The notes under the pieces are model-generated. The model was not told the origin of the DNA. It made no database searches and saw only the letters and a list, made by a program, of their open reading frames with translations. A DNA stretch of 64,000 nucleotides, taken from Buxus sempervirens. Taxonomy: Eukaryota; Streptophyta; Magnoliopsida; Buxales; Buxaceae. Position numbers and translations under genes: made by a program. Each line of letters starts with the position of its first letter. Position 1 is the stretch's first letter. Positions 50,304-62,943 of this stretch are shown piece by piece. The DNA lies in NCBI GenBank assembly GCA_947561395.2, contig OX387192.1, positions 35,733,520 through 35,797,519 on the forward strand, in the 5' to 3' direction.

Positions 50304-52170
50304 AAACTCAGCGAAATTTGTCTTCTGCCGGCGCATTACTTAGATAACTCTTTCGACTCTATTTTTCCTCCTCGACTTCGACTCTCTTCTTCCTCCTACG
50401 GCACGACGAACGTCTTCGACGAAGGTAGCTCGGGGAGCTTCGTGTTTTCTTCCTCCTCGACGAACGTCTTCCTCCTCGTAGAGCACACCTACGACAGATT
50501 CTGCAAAGCATTGTTGATTCCCTTTATACTGCTCTCCAGCCATCTAGGTTTCTGAGGCTTTACGGAAAATATCATAGGAAGAACTATTGCTGCACCCTGG
50601 TGAGAAGGAGGTCAGATCTCCATTTAACGGTTCCTTCTTTTCTTATTTTTATTTTTTATTTTCTGTTGGGCTTACGAATTCCCTCTTTGATTCTGTATTT
50701 CTTTTTTTTACTTGATGGGTAATGATAGCTTTGTAATCTTTGCTGCTGCTATGATTAGGAGATAATTGCTTCTTCTGGGTGTTTGGTAATTAAAGTGTTT
50801 GATAATTGATTGGGATGATTGATCGGTGGTTTTTGTTATCATTCCAATATTGAATTTGGTTAAGGGGGATTGGTGCCAAGAGTTTATCAATTTCTCTTGC
50901 CATGTTTGTATCTATTTCCGATTGATAGGATGCACTAGAACCCCTGGATGGTCGCTCTTACTGCAAGATTTAAATTGCCAACGATTATTGGCACTAAAAA
51001 TTGGGAGTCCTTCCCCAAATCACGTGTTCTCGTTTTTCTTATTCTGAATGCCAGCTACTTGTTCACTGAACCAATCGGGTTCTAAATCCTCAACTCCCTT
51101 TTTGCCCCTTTTTACGTAACTCAGTCACAGCTTGCAGCAACTCTCTCTATCTCTCCTTTGGTCCCTGTATTTTATTTACTGTGAGTTGAGTTAAATCTAG
51201 ATTAAGCAGGTTGTGATGTCTATGATTTTATTTCAGAAGCCTGATATATTTAGACCTCCACACCATGAATATATCTCTCCTTCTTTCTCTTTGTATCTTA
51301 ATAACCCATTCAATATGTACCAGCTATAAATTCTTTTCACAACTCTGTCAGCATTGCTCAAAATGAATGAGTCTGTATCTTGAATCACTGATTCAACTCA
51401 ACCATATTAATGCTCATGTCTGGAGCTGAGATTTTGTTGGTTGGTTGCTTGCTTTCTTGTACACCGAGAAGCATTGGAGTCTCTTATGTAGGAACTGCAA
51501 AACTCCAGCCTAGAACCTTTTCCAATTGATTGCACTGACTTCCCCATCTGGCTAGAAATTCTGCATGGGGAATGTGGTAAATATTATATCAAGTATTAAC
51601 CCTCCGTTATCTCCCATATAGACACTGCACTTCTCTGTATTAACTGTTTCAAATTATTTAATGCTCACCATATTTTGCTTTCAATAATTGAGACTAGGAA
51701 CACATGCTTTTCCTATAAGCAGTTATGCTTTTGAAATTATTTAATGCTCACCTTGTTTTGGTTAAAATAGTTGAGAGTTGAGACCTTAATTTGTGTCTGT
51801 ACCTCAAATGAAAGTTTGTCGTACTTAGGACTTGGTGTAATTACTGAGCATTAAGTCAGGCATGTGCGCTTATTGTTTGGTTCTCCAATCCTTGGCATTA
51901 ACTGTCAAGGCTTTAATCGATTTCCAATGGGTTCTGATCACTGCAAGTGCAACTAGATATTGAAGTGATAACTACTAAGTTTTCATCTTACAACCATAGA
52001 TTGCTTAGAATCCATTGGCTTTTCTGAAAATTGGAGCTTGGTTCCATGCTTCAAATCTTGAATTTAAAGCACAAATGAGCTACAAAGATCTTCATAAGGT
52101 AGTCCCACTAGAAGTTAATATCTACATTTGTCACTTGTATGATATTCAATGAAACTTTTCTTCTCTTTAT
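50304..52170. other. Intergenic, no secure gene
   Basis: The segment 50340-50640 has GC-rich text with a repeated GACGAACGTCTTC unit and is open on both strands, but no frame resembles a known protein. The rest (50640-52170) is AT-rich without coding signal. A minus-strand 5' UTR-like exon near 53750-53860 (donor CATCG|GTAAGT) could belong to a transcript crossing this region, which I could not trace. Confidence 0.4.
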
Positions 52171-52870
52171 TTTTTTTTCCATTAGTAAAGTGAGGATTTT
52201 ATTGAACACATAGAACAATCTACAGAGAGAGCTCTAAGAGAGCAGGACCAGACAGAAGCACAAGAAAACTAACAACAAACTCATAAACAGAACCTGACTC
52301 ACTGAGAAAAACACAAAACAGAAACCAGTAAAAAGGAGGACAAAGAAAAGAAGGCCCTTCATCTAGCAAATTGACTTGTGGTGCTCCTACAAACAATTCA
52401 GATCGACCAACCCCCGTCTTTGCAAGATGGTCTGCTAAGGAATTGGCAGTCCTTGGCCTCTCACGACAAGGTGTTCAGATCTAGAGCCAACAATCTAACT
52501 TCCAAAAGCAAATGTGCTAATATCGACAAGCGTTGACCTCCATAGTCATCCACTATATAATGGTGGTACAATATCCTTCCAGTAAAAATCCATAAAGGCC
52601 TCCTTTTTTGGTTAGCTCCAACCCTGATAAGCATGCAAGTAGTTCGGCCTTGATGGAGCTTCCATCCCCCATCGACCATAAAAATCCCAGAATATTACTG
52701 CCATCATCATCTCTAAACACTCATCTTACACCCATAGGGCCTAGGTTTCCCAAACAACACCCATCAAAATTAAATTCAATAGAATCAGCCCGAGGTGGAA
52801 GCCATCCAATCATGCCCAAAGTAGGTGTTTGGTGAAAAACATACCTCTTTCCACCCTCCCACAATGTCTG
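52171..52870 (-). mobile_element. LINE relic, RNase H end
   Basis: On the minus strand the sequence encodes TLGMIGWLPPRADSIEFNFD, GCCLGNLGPMGVRCVFRDD and SIKAELLACLSGLEL, the start of a LINE RNase H domain (the FDG...GN.G..G..GVFRD motif), and ends in a T run at 52171-52178 that marks the poly(A) tail. Frames are broken. Only the 3' end is present. Confidence 0.75.
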
Positions 52871-54703
52871 ATATACTGAGCTTTGCAAGACTCAGATTTC
52901 TCTTTGTTTGGGAATATGTGTTATCTGAGCAGTGTTGTCAGAAAGCTGTATGAAAAACATACAGCTTTCTGAGCAGTGTTGTCAGAATTATTGATTCCAT
53001 TGAGAAGAATATATTAGTGCGCTTATTATGCTCTTATGCTATAATTTTTTATTACACAATCATAAAGTAGTTCCGCATGCACTGCAGATAGGAAGCCTGC
53101 CTTATTTTCACCTTAATATGTCAATGATGGCAATTATTTTAGGACCTATAAAAGCAAAAAGACAAAAAAAAAAAAAAAAAAAATTTTACCCATGAAGGCT
53201 TATAGGAGGAAGCCAGTTTCTTCTGATGTTTTGATCAGTTCCCACCTCATATAACGAGCTTCAGCTTCAAATAGACTGCAGCATTGGCAAAATGACATCC
53301 ACATTTGATGTGTGTAGCATAAACAGTTTACAAAATACAAATCTTAATAAATTCAATTGCTCCTCTAACACAATACAACATCAATTATAAGTACTGCCAC
53401 GAGCATGTGTGAATTTAAATATGCAGATGAATGGACTAGATCGGTTCGTTTATTTCACAATTGGCAAAATAAAGAAAGCAAATATTAATCGAGATAAAGC
53501 AGCAGAAAGTAACAAGCGGCAATATAAGAAAAACAAAATCCAAATGCATGGATCCAGATTCAAAAATACATCCATTCAGTAGACAATCATACAAAAACAA
53601 AATCATAGCTAGTAAAACGAGAGGCGTAGAGATAAAATCAAGCACAACTGTCTACCTAGCAAAGTGAAGTACGTGATAGATTAGGCATATTGAAACGGAA
53701 TCAAGAAGAATACAGAAACCTTGAGGGTAGTGAACTTACCGATGACGGCTATAGTTTAAGTTGTAGGACGAGACTCTCGATGGGTGAGTAATTCTTCGAC
53801 TGAATTCCTACCCTAATTCTTTCCTTTGAACAAACGCCAGTAGGATTGCACTGCTAAAAGCTGCAACTGTAGGCTCCGTTTGGCGGCACTTTTTTCTTTT
53901 GCGTTTTTGGTTTTTACAGGTAGTAGTTTTATTTATTTATTTATTTTTGCTTATCCTCATAAAGTTTTAGAAAAAAAAATCTGTTAATTTCTATTTTTTA
54001 CTTCATTACTTCAAATATCAACTACTACCCAACACCACCACTGCTGTCACCATATAATAAAAATAGTATGACATTAAAGCATGTAAAGAGAGACATGAGG
54101 GGGAGGAGTGGAGATTGAAGTAAGGTTGCAGCTTGGTTCAATTGAAATCAAGAACTAACTAATCCAAACCAACTTTGGATCAATTTGGGCTGGGTTTCAA
54201 AGCATACAGTTCAGTTTTCGTTATAGTGTAAATTGAATTTTTTTTTGTTTCATTTTAGATGGATCTTTGATTAAATTGAACTAAACTAACCAAAATCGAG
54301 CTTAAAATATGCCTTACTAAACTCTGACAACCTATATACACATATATATATTCAATTCAATTTTTGGGTCGGAATGATTGTTTCCAATATGGTTCAGTTA
54401 TGTTTTGGGTTAGTAGTCACAAACCTCAATTTAGACTTGGGTTGATGATACAACTTGCATATCGTGCATTGTTGAATAGAGAGACACATGCAATGGTTAG
54501 AGTTCTTGCTTACTTCTCAAAAGTTACCTTCAAACACATGATTGATTTTAGGATGAAAGATCGATTGCCAGGGTCTTATTCTATTTTCTGCACGTTGGCT
54601 AACCAACTTGGTTAGATTTTATTTAAAGTTTTAAATTTGGTTTTTTGATATGAGTATTTGGTCTATTAGATTATATAAATATCGGTTTTAATTTGATTGA
54701 TGT
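52871..54703. other. Intergenic up to the assembly gap
   Basis: A direct duplication of 'acagctttctgagcagtgttgtcaga'-like text lies around 52928-52987. Homopolymer A occurs at 53164-53182. Minus-strand 53860-53745 looks like a 5' UTR with donor CATCG|GTAAGT, but no coding exon could be assigned to it. The frame at 54361-54615 is not recognised. Confidence 0.4.
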
Positions 54704-54903
54704 NNNNNNNNNNNNNNNNNNNNNNNNNNNNNNNNNNNNNNNNNNNNNNNNNNNNNNNNNNNNNNNNNNNNNNNNNNNNNNNNNNNNNNNNNNNNNNNNN
54801 NNNNNNNNNNNNNNNNNNNNNNNNNNNNNNNNNNNNNNNNNNNNNNNNNNNNNNNNNNNNNNNNNNNNNNNNNNNNNNNNNNNNNNNNNNNNNNNNNNNN
54901 NNN
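54704..54903. other. Assembly gap (200 N)
   Basis: Unknown bases; the round length suggests a placeholder gap size. Confidence 0.99.
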
Positions 54904-55392
54904 TTTGATCGGTGGCAATTCGGTAAAAGGCCATGGAGATGTTTCAAAGCTTTGGAGCTGCTGCTGCAGGTGGTTGTTTGTTGCTGCTCCGATAGAAACA
55001 AACAATAACCGTGTTCGTAAAGACAAAACATGGAAGTGAAGATTATAGCCTCTTCCATATAAACTATTTTCTTATGGGGTACCAATAAAAACACCGACAT
55101 CCTCTCTCGGTTAAAGGAATTGAGTTCTTTTTTCCTTATTAGTTGATTGATTGTGTTCTTGTGTGCGGCTGCGCAATTATTGCGGCTAAATTCAAGGATA
55201 AAAATTCTAACAAACTTCCCCTTTTAATCGGTTGAAAGCAAACAAAGAACGGGTCAATGCTTTTCTCTTCAATTTCAGAAAAGAACCAGAGCACTGGACC
55301 CAATAACAACCGCCCGGACATATCGTTGTCTGTTTCTGTTACCGTTATAAGATCTCTTCTCCTTGTCCCTCCACCTTCAATCCTGTTTCTAT

Positions 55393-55398
55393 TATAAA
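55393..55398 (+). promoter_or_regulatory. TATA box of the Ole e 1-like gene
   Basis: TATAAA lies 43 bp before the ATG at 55436, which would leave a 5' UTR of only about ten bases if transcription starts some 30 bp downstream. Confidence 0.45.
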
Positions 55399-55435
55399 CT
55401 CTCCCCTTGGAAGAGATAACAATAAGAAAACAATC

Positions 55436-56032
55436 ATGGCAAATTCATCTCAGGCTGTTTCCCTCCTCGCCGCGGCTCTTTGCATCTTTTCCATCCTCGG
55501 CTTGGCTAGCTGCCATGATCAATTCTTCGTCGAGGGCAAGGTCTATTGTGACACTTGCCGTGTCCAGTTCGAGACCACCATCAGTGAATTCTTGCCAGGT
55601 AATTACTCTCCTCTCAGGTCTCACCTTTTCAATTAAATCCACTGTTTGTTTCGATGTTCATTCATGGTTGCTTGAATTTTTCATTTGGTGGTTGCAGGGT
55701 CTAAGGTGAAGTTGGAATGCAGGGAGCGTGCAGGCGGGCAGTTGACATTCTCCATAGAAGGGGAATGTGACTCGAGCGGCACATACCATCTGCCAGTGGA
55801 AGGAAACCATGAGGAGGAAATCTGCGAGGTGATACTCTTGAAAAGCAGCAACCCCGAGTGCGCTGAGATCGTTCCGGACAGAAACCGAGCTCGCGTTGTG
55901 CTCACCAAGGACGTTGGCATGGCGACCCCAGTACGCCAAGCCAATACCCTCGGTTTCATGAAGAAGGTTCCTCATCATGCCTGCCCTGATGTTCTCAGGA
56001 AAATAGGTGTCCTCCCAACTGGACCCGTTTAA
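55436..56032 (+). CDS. Pollen Ole e 1 allergen/extensin family protein
   Basis: Two exons, 55436-55598 and 55698-56032, encode 165 residues with a phase-1 GT-AG intron of 99 bases. Residues 1 to about 26 form a signal peptide (SLLAAALCIFSILGLASC), so the protein is secreted. The family signature EGKVYCDTCR is at 33-42, followed by cysteines at 62, 78, 97, 109 and 150, giving the conserved disulphide set of Ole e 1-like (LAT52-type) domains. Such proteins act in the cell wall or apoplast; LAT52 binds a pollen receptor kinase, while many members are expressed in other tissues, so pollen function is not proven here. The C-terminal text (KKVPHHACPDVLRKIGV) is typical of the POE1 group. A 133-codon frame on the opposite strand is its shadow. 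Confidence 0.93.
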
Positions 56033-56937
56033 AGATAATCCATTTCTCTTTCCTTTCATCCGATTAACATAAAACCAAAAAAATTAATTAAACAGCCATG
56101 TCTTTCCCTCCTCCTACTTGTAACATTTAATATGGTTTGCTTAATGAGGCAGAGATTTTGGTTGTAATGGTTATTGAATCAATTGGTTGATCATTGTTGT
56201 TCTGAGGAGATGAAAATTCTTTAACTTTTCTTGAGGGAAAGGATTAGCACTTGTGCCATATTTGTATCATTAAGGTGTTTTGTAATCTTTACTACTATTT
56301 AGAAGTACTAAGCCCTAACCCATTTTCCCATTAATGGTCCTCATCTTCTTCTTCCATGTTCCTTCCAACACAATGCACTTTAGACATAACTGCCCACAAT
56401 TCAACCAAATTAAACAACATATATAAAGTGAACACAAGAGATTCTCATCCGGACGTTCTTCACATCCCGGACGTTCTTCAAACATACGTAGTCCCATGGA
56501 ATGCATTGTTAATAATGGTATAATCTGATGAAAATAAGCTTCATCGAATATCATTAAGGTGATAAGAATAATAAAATGGCTTCAAAATAGACAAAGCGTT
56601 CAAGAGAATTTAAACATACTTTGCATGAAATCAGAGCTCTTGAGAGTATTTGAATACTAAATACTCAGCAGAGACATGTATAAACCCAAAACCATATTCG
56701 TGTACTTCAAATCTTTATGACAATATTTGATTATAATTATCCTAATCTGTTTTTATGGAACATAAATATCCATACAGAATGACTAATATAATACAACCAT
56801 GGTTTTCAAATAATAACAAAATGAGCCAGGTTGATGGCATGTAAGGTGTCAGATAGGCTGTGACGGACTGCTTCCACTGGTATAAGCATGAAAACCTTGA
56901 TGCAGTGTAGATTCTCCAGCAAGGTATGCAATCGATT
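56033..56937. other. Convergent spacer between the Ole e 1-like gene and NPL4
   Basis: This is the 3' UTR of the Ole e 1-like gene and then that of NPL4 on the other strand. GGACGTTCTTCA occurs twice in direct repeat at about 56452-56480. No gene is seen. Confidence 0.5.
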
Positions 56938-59900
56938 TCAAGAAGCACTCGCCATGGACTCGATAAGAAGCTGATAACCTTCAGGAACCGACGACTGTGC
57001 CTTAACACACTCCGCCAATGCGGGAACATCTGCATTGAGGTCCAGATACCTAGCTACTAAGAGCAGGAGATGAAAATCAGAAATTCTCTTCACAAATGGA
57101 AGGTTTTTATTGCGGTCCAGGTGATTCTTCAGTGCTCTCATTGTCACTGGAATAATCCTGTTCTCAATGGGAAACATTGATGAAAGTGGACCCTGCATCA
57201 AGTTTACAAAACAACACCATTTAGTATAAAAATTCTCTGTTTATAGGAATCTAATCTTTTAATAAGGACCCCTATAATCGGGCCAATATATAATCCCTCT
57301 CTACTTGTGGCAGATACGTACTTAAGAAGCAATAGTTATAGTTTATAGTCACAGGGTACTTTTATATATGCATCTAAGAATGAAAACAACACAGCCCCGA
57401 TGCTCATCTCCAAATAAAGGAGACCGGGATTTAACTGAACATGCAATGTGTTTAGAAAAACTTGAGTTTGAAAGGAGTAATACAGGCTACTAATGTAGTG
57501 AAGAAAAAAAAATAAAAACAGAAAACAACATAAACTGACTACATCAGAACAGTAATGACTTGTAGGGCATATATCAAATCAGATCTTCACAACATTATAA
57601 AATAGCAGAACAACAAACTCTGGAGACCCAAGGGATGGGGGAGGGGGAGAGGAGGTGGGGAAACCCAGATCACCAATGGCTCTTCAAACTTTTTTGGGTA
57701 CAAAAGATTTGATGGACCAGTTTGTAAATGTGCACACATAATAACCAAAAAATCAAGAAAAATCAAAACTGTGATAGGTTTGAAACAATAATGGTTCCTA
57801 AATTCGGCAAAGTATATCTGGTATCAACCACCTCTGTTTATAATGAGACAGTAATTTGACACACAAAAGTGGGATGACAGAGAAACATCTGAAAAAAGAA
57901 AAAATATAATAGGACAAAATGAATCTATTGACACATCACTAGTGGGATTTCAAAAGTTTTTCATCCCCCCCCCCCCCCCCCCCCCAAAAAAAACCCAAAG
58001 GTCAAATTCACTTATTCTAGCTGGCTAATATTATTAGTGACATTGTTGTGGGCATCAAATAGTTAAATGGAAATAATGAACAAGGTTGCACCTCTGTATG
58101 GAAAAACCTTGATCAAGTAGATCACAAACTAAAAAAAAAGAGAGGACAACAAGGAGAATATTATACCAACAGGAATCAGGGCATGGGATATCATCAGGGA
58201 ATATACCTCAAAATCTGACTGAGCTGGGAGGACAAAAGGATTTGTATTTTCAACACATGGATGTGCATCTATGCTTATACACAACAGAACTATTAACATG
58301 CTTAAATGGTTTTCGAGCGCTACAATATTCACACACCGACACATTGACATGTTTATATGACTGTACACGCATATTTGAGAAGTTCGTGCTTGCAAAAACA
58401 CACACATTTTCCACTTTGTTTATGATTTTTTTAACAGGAGACTTTAATCAAACCAATAACATGACAAGCTCAATGCTAATGGTTTTCCACATCCATAAAT
58501 TACAAGAGTAAAGTTTAATTGGATAATACATCAAATTCATGACTGTATATATTAGATGAAAAACACAGCTGATAAAGCAAAGAGTTTTTAGGTCATTCCA
58601 GACATTAATAATTTTTTAAAAGACAAAAGCCAAGTTGGTCTTGGAGATCCAGGCCCTCTAGTTCAACTACAAGGATCTTAACATTCAAGCTGGCCCGCTT
58701 CACACCATACACTAATACAAGGGTAAAAGAAGCCATGATAAAATTTCTATGTTGGCAGAGATCAACCTGGTTAAAAGATAGCTAGTCACTTAATCCATTT
58801 TCTTTTTGATAGGTAATAAGGATTTATATTCATGTATGATAAGAAAGTTTTGGAGGTACACAGATTGTGTACCTAGAAGTACAATGCTGGTACAGGTCTC
58901 TTAGATTTACATGAGGAGTCCCTTCCCCACTCCCCTCTCTAATCTGAAAAATAAGTCTTTTCCATAAATTCTTGGACAGAGATGGTATCCATTAAGTCAC
59001 TTAATCCATTTTGACCCTCACAAACCCCAGATCTTTACTATAATGAATTTCAACTTAGTGCAATTATATGGTTAAGGTACATACATGTATATATGTGTGT
59101 GTGTGTAGTAAAGATAAACATGCCATGCCAACAACATACCAGCAGAACCATCGGGTTCTTCTTTTCCCATTAAATTAGAAACATTACATCACTAGAGAAA
59201 TTCAATCCTTGATGATATAAGAATAATTCACAATATAGAGGTGAGGCCGAATATGACCAGGGAATCCTCCTTTTATGCAATATGCATGCATAACTAAGAA
59301 TGGTAGACAAATTCATACTAACTGCTAATTAAATGTTTTCAATCATATACTCAACATCGGCTCCAATTAATTGACAAGTATTCTCAAGGTTAAATGGAAT
59401 CCACAGGCAATGTAAAATATCAAAAGTCCAGAGGATTTTGCTTCAAGTTAAATGAGCAACAGAAGAGATAACCAGAACAACAATTTCGACCTGTTAATAT
59501 TCTAGTGATTTGAGAGATCATAGCAATCAAATTATACAATAACTAAATTAGATGGCTAAAACGCACCTGATGATCAAATATCTTAACAACCACTAAGAAG
59601 AAATCATTGTCGACTTCCTTGGTGTCCTTCCCTCCGGCAATGACGTCCTTCTTCATCCGAGAAAGCTTGGGATCAATTTCTCCTACACAATCAGTTTCAA
59701 ACCACCCTTCCTTAAACAACCTAATGCACATATCACTCATCTGAAACGCCTCAAAATGTACATCCGCACCTCCATCTTCACTCACTTCAAGTTTAACCAC
59801 CGCAGTGACCCACTCCTTAAGTTCACACTCCCCGTGAAGCTCCGCCGCCTGAAGAATCTCAGAATTCGACATCGTATAATCCTTCTTATTCTGACTAATC

Positions 59901-60547
59901 GTCTGAGTAAATATAAACCCCACTCTCCGCATCCCTAATCCCAAGGCGATCGCTTCGACTAGCTTTTCCTCATCCGGGTCCCGAAACAATATCAGATTTT
60001 CTTCCGTCCCCTGTTGCGGAGGCTCGTAGATGAAATCGACCTCGACTTTCCCCTCCGCAGAAACCGTCCCGTACATAAATCCACCGCGTTTCACCGCAAA
60101 GGCTAGCGATTCATTCACGTAATTCTGGAAGGCGTTGGCGGCATCTCGATCGAACGAAACCAATTCGCAATGTGGATTCTCTTGACGCGTAACCCTCATC
60201 TGCTTCGCAATGAGATCATCCATGGTCATCTTCCTCCCAAACGACCCAAATTTATTGACAGCGGGTCCAACCACCGATCGTTCCCCCTCATAAGCAAGAT
60301 ACACCATGGAACCGTGCGAGATCCCAAGAGAAGAAATCAGAGTTCTGGGATTAGACATGTCCGTGAAGCGGTGCATGTCTTCCAGCGTCTTCGCGAGAAG
60401 CAAGTTCTGGTTCGTTGACAAGGTTTGATTAGAAACGGGGACTCTGAGTTGGTTCTCGATTAGGGCTTTGAAGTCGGAGACCGTGAGGCGAGGATTGTCG
60501 ACGGTGACCCGCTCTAAACCGTCTCTGCTACGTACTCTGATCATCAT
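56938..60547 (-). CDS. NPL4: NPL4-like protein, CDC48 cofactor
   Basis: Exon 1 (60547-59567) and exon 2 (57192-56938) join in phase 0 across a 2374-base intron and give 411 residues, the usual length of plant NPL4. The N-terminal 80 residues form a ubiquitin-like fold (MMIRVRSRDGLERVTVDNP, NQTLSTNQNLLLAKTLEDM). The NPL4/MPN-like domain follows (FVSFDRDAANAFQNYVNESL region, GFMYGTVS, VDFIYEPPQQG, LGLGMRRVGFIFTQTISQ) and the end is VPEGYQLLIESMASAS. With UFD1, NPL4 delivers ubiquitylated substrates to the CDC48/p97 unfoldase in the cytosol and nucleus. An in-frame ATG six codons earlier (60565) exists, but a TATAAA on this strand at 60597-60592 would place transcription start near 60562, and plant homologues begin MM(I/L)R, so 60547 is preferred. 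Confidence 0.94.
57193..59566 (-). other. NPL4 intron
   Basis: AT-rich, without coding segments. A run of 21 C lies at 57965-57985 and a short TG repeat at about 59095-59107. Confidence 0.7.
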
Positions 60548-60591
60548 CTTCGCAGAGTTGTTCATCTGTAAATCTTGTGAATCTGAGCCGC

Positions 60592-60597
60592 TTTATA
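60592..60597 (-). promoter_or_regulatory. TATA box of NPL4
   Basis: TATAAA on the minus strand (TTTATA on the plus strand), 45 bp before the chosen ATG at 60547. Confidence 0.5.
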
Positions 60598-60715
60598 ATA
60601 TGGAGGACGAGAGCTCCCCTCCCTCTCCGGTTTGGAATCCTAGTTCCTCATCAATTCGATTTAAGCCGTCGGTGTTACACATAATTACCAAAATACCCTC
60701 GTAAAAATAAAGCCT

Positions 60716-60716
<1 letters not shown>

Positions 60717-60779
<63 letters not shown>
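60717..60779. repeat. TAT/ATT trinucleotide microsatellite, 21 units
   Basis: An uninterrupted 63-base run about 170 bp upstream of the NPL4 start, in its promoter region. It is likely to be polymorphic in length. Confidence 0.97.
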
Positions 60780-62526
<1,747 letters not shown>

Positions 62527-62943
62527 TTAGGGATACCCCACTTGCAAACAAGTTTCCCAGAAAAGCCTATCCTCCATCTCATTCATCAGCTCCACAGTCC
62601 TTGCATCTCCACCACCCCTTAAATTCTGCTTCTGCTCCCCCATAACAGAATCGAAATCAGACTCCGGAAATTGAAAAGCAGAATTCTGATCAATACAAAT
62701 AGAATCACCATCACCATCATCATCACAATACCCACCGGAATCATCTAAATCATTGATCGCAGGAATGATTTCATGTGAATCATAGCTACAAGACTGAGCG
62801 TCCCAGTCATCGTCATAGGCAGCCATGGCTACATCGTTAAGGCCAATCACAGTGACATGACCGGTATCCATCTCGGAATCCCCAGTAGCCTCGATGATGA
62901 AAACAGAAGACACAACAAAAACATTCCTCCAATCCATCTTCAT
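62527..62943 (-). CDS. Acidic protein of unknown function
   Basis: A single-exon frame of 138 codons, starting KMDWRNVFVVSSVFIIEATG. The middle is very acidic (AAYDDDWDAQSCSYD, DLDDSGGYCDDDGDGDSICI) and the end is MEDRLFWETCLQVGYP. I do not recognise it beyond a resemblance to small plant proteins of unknown function with a C-terminal 'LFWE.CL..G(Y/F)P' ending. The frame extends upstream to an ATG at 63057, but a TATA-like CATATAAAG on this strand lies inside that extension (about 63015), and a CT-rich leader runs directly up to the ATG at 62943, so the shorter start is chosen. A second ATG follows two codons later at 62937. Confidence 0.65.
   Translation of the reverse strand: MKMDWRNVFVVSSVFIIEATGDSEMDTGHVTVIGLNDVAMAAYDDDWDAQSCSYDSHEIIPAINDLDDSGGYCDDDGDGDSICIDQNSAFQFPESDFDSVMGEQKQNLRGGGDARTVELMNEMEDRLFWETCLQVGYP

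Noticed and set aside
50340-50543. 67-codon Arg/Glu-rich minus-strand frame (MAGEQYKGNQQ)
   Set aside because: Composition comes from a repeated GACGAACGTCTTC unit; no homology recognised, and the plus strand is equally open.
54666-55100. Open frames across the block of N
   Set aside because: They are artefacts of reading unknown bases as open codons.
55658-56059. 133-codon minus-strand frame
   Set aside because: Shadow of exon 2 of the Ole e 1-like gene; the plus-strand protein has the family signature and cysteines.
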